DNA of 64,000 bases, taken from positions 2,276,501 to 2,340,500 of the forward strand of contig JAQGDQ010000002.1 in the NCBI GenBank assembly GCA_030141605.1, read 5' to 3'. Position 1 is the first letter of the stretch. Every line of letters begins with the position of its first letter. A program made the translations under genes and the position numbers. This document shows, in pieces, positions 52,501 to 61,600 of this stretch. This DNA is from Tubiluchus corallicola (lineage: Eukaryota > Priapulida > Priapulimorpha > Priapulimorphida > Tubiluchidae). The notes beneath the pieces were generated by a model that worked only from the letters and a program-made list of their open reading frames with translations, ran no database searches and was not told the origin of the DNA.

Positions 52501-55153
52501 ATAGGCCTAGCTGCATTACATAAATTAAAACAATTTTAATAAAAATGAAATTCACACTATTTGAAGTATTCCAAATGTAGGTTTTATTTATCAGAAGCCT
52601 AATGACAGCTGGCAAACCGTTCGACAATTATAAAAATAGAACTTGAGCTCGAGTGAAGCTAATTCCCTTAACCGCATTTAATTTAATCGGCGCTTTTAAA
52701 TCAAAAGTCTAACCGCAATTAGTGTAAAATAAGTTTCGACTTCAAAATGCGCACACTGGTGAAGCGAAATAGCCGACTGCAGTTACACATGCGATGCCCA
52801 ACAAAACGGATGTAATCAGAGCAGCCGGCAGTTTACAGTAAAACAGAGTTTCACGTAGTCCACATGAAGGTAATAGCAATGAAGCCATATAATACACAAC
52901 AGCAATCACATGCTTTTTATGCAGTGACTTAGTACCTACATAATAGTACATATGCAGACAGTAAGCCGGGGTTTAAAGCCATGAAAGGCAACCTTAAGAT
53001 TATACTGGTTGTACATGTAAAGAAATACACCCTCGTTAGTGCACAGATTACATCATTCGTCTCGCGAAATGAAAAATGGCTCTGATTCAAATTTGTGAAA
53101 GTGAGCAAGGAACAATAAAAAATCAAACGAAACAAGTTTTACAGTAAGTTTCTAGTCAAATAAATCTAATATTCTTATTCAACGTAACATTTTGTGTTAT
53201 AAAAGCCCATATGATAATAAGGGTTTAGTCTGTCTTTAATTGCTTCCATCTTTTTGTTATAAGATGTATAAATGAATATACATTTGGCAAATTATTAAAT
53301 ACAACAACTAGAAAACACGAATGTTTTTTATCTTTTTATGCACAATATTGAAACTCACCGGGCGGAAGATAAAGTTTTCCTCTTACTGTACCATTGTGAA
53401 TGATCTCTACCGTAACACCTTCTCTCCTGTACCACCTGTGTAAAGGTTTTTCTGTCAGTGGAGTTACATATGATTGTAATGCTTCAGCAGCTTCTACAAG
53501 CCCATCATACACAAGTAGTTTATATTGAAGAGGTTCACTTGTGTCTTTCTTGTGCAATCGTATTCCCTCCCTTTCTCCAGGAAGCAGTTTTGAAGAACAA
53601 AACAGGCCCATTGGCATTACACCTGCAAAATACATTTATACACTTTTATTTTCCAACTTAGCATGAGAAACAATTTTATCATGTGTAATAGTTCATTATA
53701 GCCTATCTAATAACAATTTACAAAGTTTCAATTTTAGATTCGATCAGTTTTACCTTTATATGAACCTCCCAATGGACGATGTTCAGCAAGGTTGACAATT
53801 CCCTCACTTGATGCCTGAAAATGTGCATGGGATGCCCAACCCCTCTTCTCTTCCTCGACATGAGCCACAGTCGTAATTTTCTGGCCTTCATAATGAAACA
53901 GAAAACAAAGAAATGAAAAACAGTCTTAAACCTATGAAGCACTATTTCTATAAATGCAGCATCAGCCTCATTTTTCAGTAATAAAACTTTTATGGTCTAC
54001 TACTAAAGTTTTTACTTCTATAAAATTGTTAATTATTAATTTAAAACACAAGCAGTTATCGATAAGCTGACTGGTGACCGTACAACCTCGACATATAAAA
54101 AATTATGAAGGCTTAAGCAGACAGCACAATGTTAGGTACTAGTGACCCATCTGGCAACTAACTACTTTTTTGTGTGAAGTCCCATACATTCAAAGCCTGT
54201 ATCATTTTATTACTGCAATGATGCCTAAATAGTCATTTATGTATCTCAATTTCAAGAATGCCTTTTTGCAAGGATGAACCAGTTCAGTAATACAGGTCAG
54301 GAAGACTCAAGCAATCTCTTGTTGTTGGCCATTTAAGAGGGTATTATAGCTTTTTAATAAGCACTGAAAGGCCCTGAAGGTCGATCTGAAGCAGTGATTA
54401 TTTGTACACTAGTGTTGTGTTTTGAATAAAATGCTAGTAAAACACTGTAAACTCCAAACAGGATGTGTACCAAAGTTTTGCAAACTGATCGAAAAAGTCA
54501 TACATGTAAATAAAGGAACATTTATAAAATAGTGTTAACTGGATATTAATAGACTTACACAGACCTCACTCTGGTACTGAGAGTCAGGCGACTGACACCA
54601 GCACTTCAATAATTTGCATTGCACTTATTAAATGAACCTTTTGCTTAGTTTATCTGCAAAGTCATTTTCTTGAGACTATGTACTTAAACCAGGAACTTTG
54701 CTTAAAGTATATAATAGAAGTGTCTAAATATCTGTGTGATTATTATTTATGCACAGAGAATGACTGTGACATGCCTTCCCTGTAAAATTTGCAATCATTT
54801 AGAACATGCAAATTTTTTACAGCTTACAACTAGTATAACATTAAGTTTTAAAAATAAATAGTCTTACAAAAATCTCGAGTTCTCAAACACACAAACAAAC
54901 AGAATGTAAAACATAAAAGATTAGAGTTCTTTCATCTAGAAATTTATGCGATACTAATAAGAATCTTCTTCAAAAATTACTCATACATATTATAAGTTTA
55001 CATAACTGTCAAAGTGAATAATGGAGTGATAGCTTTATTTCATGAATTCACCAAAATGACCAAATAACTTATACCTGGCTGTAATCCTGTTACAACAATT
55101 CGAATGACTTCATCAACAAGAGCCGAGTTTGGTGACACTCGAAGAATTGCCAT
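43598..55153 (-). CDS. Acyl-CoA thioesterase / BAAT family protein, copy 4
   Basis: Nine coding exons (minus strand): 55075-55153, 53754-53885, 53359-53622, 51083-51249, 49980-50105, 49228-49307, 45997-46078, 44803-45007, 43598-43719. They join in frame to 418 residues. The start is the ATG at 55153 ([16 protein letters not shown]). Domains are as in the other copies: Bile_hydr_Trans ([15 protein letters not shown] to LYLPPG), then BAAT_C from [11 protein letters not shown]. The predicted triad is Ser238 in GTSFG, Asp326 in GEDDK and His360 in KAGHLIDPP. Intron 4 appears to start with GC (GAG|GCTAGT), because a GT donor four bases further on would break the frame. The C-terminus is TKM, a weaker PTS1-like tripeptide than SKL. 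Exon 5 is one codon longer and exon 9 four codons shorter than in copy 1. An acceptor-like TTTATAG (exon beginning 55181) suggests a noncoding 5' exon. Divergent neighbour of PARP1. Likely an acyl-CoA thioesterase; substrate unknown. Confidence 0.9.
47100..47315. repeat. Degenerate tandem repeat of a CTCGAG-containing ~33-bp unit
   Basis: Variants of GACTCGAGACTTGACTCGG followed by ACTTG recur at intervals of about 30-38 bp, with CTCGAG and related half-sites throughout. At least five recognisable units are present. The array lies in intron 6 of ACOT/BAAT copy 4. The 133-codon minus-strand frame across it is produced by the repeat. Confidence 0.8.
51046..51072. repeat. TAAAA microsatellite beside the copy 4 exon 4 donor
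   Basis: Five units of TAAAA. They lie on the intron side, about 10 bp from the atypical GC donor at 51081-51082. Confidence 0.9.
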
Positions 55154-55636
55154 AATTTTACTCAGCTAATGAGTAAACACCCTATAAAAGACACTAGAAT
55201 TTTAGAAAATAGATGTCAAAACATAAAAAGGAAAGAGTGCAGTGTTATTAAAATGAATTGCATTTCAAATTGGTACAAAATATGATTAACTGATGAAATT
55301 GTTTATCATCGCAAATTTGCTACAATTGCAAAAAATGAGATATGCACAATTGAACATTAGAGGATCTTGAAGATTTCAGCATATGAAGAGCACCCGTATT
55401 GCTGTTTGCCACGAGGCAATTCTTAACACATTTAACAATAAGAACTCCATGCAGTGTCGAGCAGATGTTTAACATTTAGAACGCCTGATCATAAATAACT
55501 ATGGAAGTTTTTGCTGCAATATCATAAATAAACCACTTTGATTGATTCAGCAAAAACTTCCATAGTTATTTAAACATAAATGTTAGCATGTTACCCATGT
55601 CTATCTCTTACCTTCAAATTAAGATACGGATATTGT

Positions 55637-56025
55637 CAGGGGCATATTAACAAATAGGCTAACTAGGCTATAGCCCAGGTGTCAAAGTTTGAGGTCACCA
55701 CATTTTAGGTGCATAATTTAAAAATTCTTATTCTCCTCGGAAAATGCGTGTCAGTTCATATTCATGTAAAACAAGCATTATATAACACATCGCAGCCAGT
55801 TACGGAAACCCGATACTATATAAGTGTCATATAAGGAACAAGTACAAGGTACTACAGGACAAGCAGTTGCCCTGCTTACTTGTATATAACTGCAGTTCAT
55901 ATACACGTAATTAACAATAATTAACACGCAATACGTAATTAACATAATCAATCATAAATTCACAATACCGATGCGACGGACAGATCTATCAGCCTAGGGC
56001 GTCATGGTGTCTTGATACACCCCTG
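55637..56025. mobile_element. Short non-autonomous hAT-type transposon
   Basis: The left end begins CAGGGGCATATTAAC and the right end, reverse-complemented, CAGGGGTGTATCAAGAC. CAGGGG termini are typical of hAT elements. It is flanked by an 8-bp target duplication with one mismatch, GATATTGT (55629-55636) and GATATTGC (56026-56033), again as expected for hAT. At 389 bp it has no coding capacity. Confidence 0.82.
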
Positions 56026-56275
56026 GATATTGCCTATTCAAATGTTATTTAATGTGTAGAATTATTAGTGGTGCCTTTTAATTCAGAAAATAAACTTTTG
56101 CCAAACTACAACTCATAATTAAACTTGGGTTCAAAACTGTAGCAGTGCCTGTAGGAGTTTTCTTCCTCTTCTGAAAACAGTTAACATTACTTTTAATGTA
56201 GTTTAATAAATTAGCGCTTTACAACTCATGACCAGTGGGCAATAGTAAGCCAATCTCCAGCCAACTTATGCATCA

Positions 56276-56600
56276 AGACTTCATTTGATATGTTACAAGC
56301 TAGTTTCGGTTGATATTAGAAGCCACTTGTCTCCTTGACCCTCCATTTCTCCCTTACAACTCACAAGGGTTAAAGATCAACCAGTTTTGGCATAACTTAT
56401 GCCACTTAATTTATCTCATTGAGACCTTTCATTTGGTATACCACAAGCTAGTTTTGGCTGACAATGAAAGGCATTTGTCCTCGATCCCTATTTTGCCCCT
56501 ACTGGGGTCAGAGATTAACCTATCTCGGCGTAATCTTTACCATTTAATTTGTCTCATTGAGATCTTTCATTTGATATTCTATTCAAAATTCAAGCAAGCA
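56276..56600. repeat. Tandem ~145-bp repeat, about 2.2 copies
   Basis: The segment starting GA(C/T)TTCATTTGATATG near 56277 recurs near 56424 (GACCTTTCATTTGGTATACC). Shared landmarks are CAAGCTAGTTT, TTTGTC and CACTTAATTT/CATTTAATTT followed by TCTCATTGAGA. A third copy begins near 56566 and is broken off. The copies are about 75-80% alike by eye. The 118-codon frame across it reflects the repeat and has no recognisable domain. Confidence 0.75.
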
Positions 56601-58108
56601 TCTGTCACAGTTCCTTTCTACCAGGTTTACAATGCAAACGATTTTGAGTTTTGGGGACTTGCATAATTACAAAACTAAATTACACAACTGTCAGCAAATA
56701 CTTTTAAACGGCAGAGAAGTACTAGGCACAGCGTGCGTGCACTCGGCACGTGAATTTCCGAACCAAAACCAAAAACTGCGATCTCTAGCAATAGCAGTGA
56801 TCGTGATAGAGTCATAGAGCATGGTTGAACTGGAGAGCAAACAGTGGAGTACTCTATTAAGGCATAATGGTGCAATTCTTTACAATAGATGTTTAGAGCA
56901 GAACACAACGTAACATAACGTAACATAATGTTAATATAACGTAATATAACACCTACAAAAAAATCTAAAAATATGTATAACAAAATTTTACTGTAGGAAT
57001 TTGTGTGTCTTCTACATACAAAAATCTTAAAGTAACACTTCATTATATTAGCATCACAGTTACAGTAATTGCAATTTCATTATTAAATGGTGGGTACAGA
57101 TGTCTTTCAAAATGTGTATTAAGCCATGATATATCCCAAATTTATGTCAAAATTGCTGCGTTTTTCTGCAAATTGTTGACAATTTTTCATAGGAACAAAA
57201 ACCAACATAGCCAAGTACACAATGTATGACAAAACGCAGAAGAAAAACTAGAAATCATGCATGTTGCACATAACGGGTGAAAGGTTCTTTATACAACTTA
57301 AAAAAAACCAGATATTTCACTACACTCCTTAGGTTTACTTTTGCTCACCTCATTCAATGAGGTGGCAGCAAATAAAGATGTGGGCATAACTTCGACTTCA
57401 TAAAGAAAACAATGCCATTAGTTCTCTAGAGAACTGTTTTGTGTAAAGAACCTACAAACAACTAAAATCGTTTTCTACACTGCAATGCATACCAAACCTA
57501 TGCACACAACCTGTGCACACTAGTGCCAGGTTATGTTTGTAATCGACTTTATATCCAAGTGAGTGAATGTATAATATTTGTGTTGGACCAAAGTGTCGAA
57601 TTACTCTTTAAAATTTAATAGTCTAGACACTGGATCTTTGCCAGCATACTACCCAATCTGGATTCACATTTAACCATGTGTGTGGTGTTTGATAGGTAAT
57701 ACATTCGACAGGTGACTGTGATATAACTGGAATCGACATAAGATCTTTATAACATTTATTTTTGCTGCAGCAAATTAAAGCATGTACCAACCACCTACAA
57801 TCTAAACTCGTATTTACAACTGCTATTACTGTTAGTCATACACCACAGGATGGTGTACCCATTCTTTTGAGACTAGCTGGTGTACCAGTGGGTACGGCTC
57901 CCAGCACTGTACCTCTTTGCATACATAATTGTTCTTTAACTACAATCTCGGCTGCATATGAGACAGTGCCAGAGCAGATGGTATAACTAATGTTTTTCCA
58001 TCAAGTGTTTCAGACTTGAATGTCGGTGCACCCAAATTTGTGCCACAAGTACCATTGTTAATTAATCATTGTTAAATAATACTACTACGCCAATAGAAAA
58101 TCAAACAG

Positions 58109-58117
58109 GCGCGCGCA

Positions 58118-58159
<42 letters not shown>
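58109..58159. repeat. Alternating CG/CA tract upstream of PARP1
   Basis: GCGCGCGCACGCGC followed by about 18 CA units: roughly 51 bp of strict purine-pyrimidine alternation with a GC-rich head. This is the sequence class most able to adopt Z-DNA. It ends about 460 bp upstream of the PARP1 start codon. Confidence 0.95.
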
Positions 58160-58160
<1 letters not shown>

Positions 58161-58616
58161 TATAAATAACAATCAACCCCGTAATTAATGTCACGTGTGC
58201 AAGCATCCTGTTTAATGTCACATACACTAACATCGTTTTCTCTCCATCTCGTAGTAGAGTTTGTCTCAGAGATATAGGAAAGATAATGTCTCCTTTTCGC
58301 GTCTCTGCTTTGTCTTCATCGTGTGCGAGATTGGGAGAAGCTGTATCATGGATCTTTGATACACACATGTATTGTGGCTTTTTAGATACTGTATAGATCT
58401 GCGGCTGCACAATGAAGTTAATAGATAGGAACAGACGGCACGTACTGTCAAGGTTGTAATTTTTGCAAGCGGGAACACGTGTTATTTTCTTGTTATTTTT
58501 ATGTTTCCTATGTTAATGATTACATTATCTTACCTGTAAAATCCTTGCAATTGTAGTAAAAATTGCATTCAGCATTCCTTGTCAGTAGAGGTCAAAACAG
58601 CAGTTTCTTTCAAATA

Positions 58617-61600
58617 ATGTCTGATGAACTACCGTTTCGCGCCGAGTATGCAAAAAGCAATAGGGCTGCTTGCAAATCCTGCAAGACAAACATAATGAAG
58701 GACAGTCTGCGTTTAGCTGTGATGGTTCAGGTACGTGACATCAATTCTCAGCTTGTCACTTTTGGCAGGCAGGGTGTTTTCTTTTGTTGTTGAAAGTAAA
58801 AGGTTGTGTGTTTACTGTTTAGTAAAACCACAGTTACATCACCAATGCCCACCCTTTCGCAAGTGCGTATTTTAGGAGAGATGTTGAGCGCTCGCTACAT
58901 TGTCAAGCCGGGTTTGAAAATAGACAAAAAGCGCCTGAAATGCGAATTCTGGTCATGTTCCTTTTAATGACCTTGGCTTGAGTGGGCGCTATTACACTTT
59001 CGCACCGCCTAGCTTTTCCTGGCCTATTGCCGTATTGGTTCTTTTCACGCCTACACAGGCCAGAAAGCAGACCAACAGGCGTAATATACACCATATTCCC
59101 ATAATATTATTGCTTTTTACGCTTTATAATTCCAGATTAAAATCATATATTACTTACCGCCGGCATTACGCAAAAAGCTCCAAGTGCATAACTGTGTTTA
59201 CACCACTAATGCGCAATCGCTCTTGCGCAGTGACGATGTGGCCCTTAACATGTATTTTTAGTTTCTTCGCATAATTTATGATTATTAGGGTTGCAGCCAC
59301 AGGACCCAAGCTGGCATATACGAGGAAATTATTTTAGACGACTACAGTTATTTATCATTAATTTTATTTATTACTGTAGTATTATTGCTATTAGATTATA
59401 AAAAAAGTAAAGGTTTTTTCTTTATTTCGTAAATGCGGTGAAGATGAAAGTTCGTCACGTGCTTTTAAGCTAGGCCCTGAAATTCGTCACGTGACTACAC
59501 ACACAAACAAGATGGCAATACTGTGTAGAACTGTGAATACAGCGTAATTATTGGTAATTATACCTAAATATATGATTAAATTACAATTAGATTAGCGGAA
59601 ACATTCACTGATGACGTAAGAATAATAGAATGATGACGTACGAGCCTAAAAACGAGTAATAACCTAGAAAAAGCTAGGCGGTGCGAAAGTGTAATAGCGC
59701 CCCTTGAGTGTGGGCCTGTATTGCCTATTGCCTGTTGGTACTAAAATAAACCTAGACCCTTCTACCAGGTGTGCACAAACACTGCATGTTGTTGTATTAA
59801 CACTGCATACATACATTGAAGCCAGTCACAAAAAAATTGTTTCTGTCTTACCTCATGAGCTCAAAAGATGTCAGCAGAAAGGGAGGAAAATTTGTGAATG
59901 TTTAAAGCTGAATCGTGGAATATTTAAAATCAACCATAATCAAAGTTTGTTTATTTCCCACTGGCTAGCAGTAATGTTTTAAATTTTTTCAATGCACATT
60001 TTTTCTTGCTTTGTTTTTTAGTTTCATATTACTAAATGATTGTATAATTATCGATTAATGTATAGTCTCTTTTTTGTAACATGAACGTACCAATGTTCTG
60101 ATAATTATGGTATAAGCTTCAACACTGCTTGGCTTTAAATACACTGATTTGGCGGAAAATTCGATACTTTTTAACCTCCAATACAATGAGCATCTTACAA
60201 TACGGTAACCCTTGCTGAAAGTTATGCATGGAAAAACATGGTCCCTGAAAGAACGATGTTATAATAATTATTGCATTTTGCATTTTGAATTAAAAAAATA
60301 CGTTTTTGTATAACTGTGTCAAGCACAAGTATATGAACATACAAAAAAATTGTAAAATTTCCGACTGGGTGTGCGATAAAAAATATTATCCGGGCAATTA
60401 GACAGAAACAGAAATATTTTTATTGTAGACCTGACTTCGTGTGACTTGATGTATTAAACAAATATTGTATACATTTATTTAGTCTCGTCTTAGTTACTCA
60501 AAAAATTAATACACTGATCGTATACTAAAATATTGACTTCAGCGATTCTGGAGATTTTGGTTTTTTATATGGTAGGGATGATTTCAGTTAAAGTCGTGAT
60601 GCATGCTAAAATTCAAAACTAAAATTTGATGAGTAGGCCACAAAAAAGGCAAAAATAAATTTCTAAACAATTTCCATTCATTTAATTATATGACTGGAAT
60701 AATATTTACTGTATTAGTTTATCAGTTCCTAGTTTTCTAGTGAAAGTGTTTGCCCATTTCTAGTGCAAATACAGTAGATTACGTTGTAATTCCAACAATG
60801 AAAAATTATGAGAAATGTCTCGCTCCCAAGTGAGCCAGTGCCCAATTTTCCTGCACTCAAACAGCTGTGCCCAAATGTCCTGTCCTCCTCCTTAATGATA
60901 ACTAATTAATAAATGTAAGTTTTTATATGTTTTTTTGCAGTGTTGATATGTTTATGTTATTTCTGTTACTAATTATTGCTGTTTTATTTTCATGGCATGT
61001 GCTGACGCTGTTGTCTTTGTATCCTTAGTCACCACACTTTGACGGAAAGGTAAAATTTAGATTTATCAACTATGTTCAATTTTACATCTTGTATTGAATT
61101 CTAAATTCCCACACTTTCCTCATTTGGAAATTGAACCATCTGACAATTTATGAATATTTGCTTAAATGTTTTCTTCTTCTAAACTGAACATGTATGTTCA
61201 CAGTTGAACTAGTATTCATCATGTGGCTGATATGGCATTAACAAATATTAAGTGTCCACTCTGTGTAACTTTAAATATTTTGTCATTGTGATGTTGTTTC
61301 AGCAACCAAATTGGTTTCACTATAGTTGTTTTTGGGGTAAGAAGAAGCCAAGGCAAGTAGCTTCACACACTGACATTGCACACTTCGACTCGCTTCGCTG
61401 GGAAGATCAGCAGAAAATAAAAGATAAAATTAAGGGTATCAATAATTCTGTTATTAATAAAGACTGTCATTAGGCTAGAATAATGCAAATATTGATCATA
61501 GGAGATAACAATTGTTGGCAGAATGGTAACATTGTAAAAGTATTTGTAAATCATTTTTTAATGAAAATTATTAAAAAAGATTTTAGCAATAATAGCACAG

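Larger units (their letters stand above)
55154..58616. other. Divergent intergenic region between copy 4 and PARP1
   Basis: This spacer separates the start codons of the minus-strand ACOT/BAAT copy 4 and the plus-strand PARP1. It holds a short hAT-like element, a tandem ~145-bp repeat, a degenerate CGTAACATAA repeat (about 56903-56950) and a CG/CA dinucleotide tract, the larger ones listed separately. A CACGTG E-box lies at 58476-58481, about 140 bp before the PARP1 start codon. No TATA box was convincing for either gene. Confidence 0.5.

Noticed and set aside
56310-56666. 118-codon plus-strand frame
   Set aside because: It spans the tandem ~145-bp repeat and has no recognisable domain or splice context.
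58978-59274. 98-codon plus-strand frame in PARP1 intron 1
   Set aside because: It starts at the terminal inverted repeat of the MITE-like element and shows no transposase or other domain.
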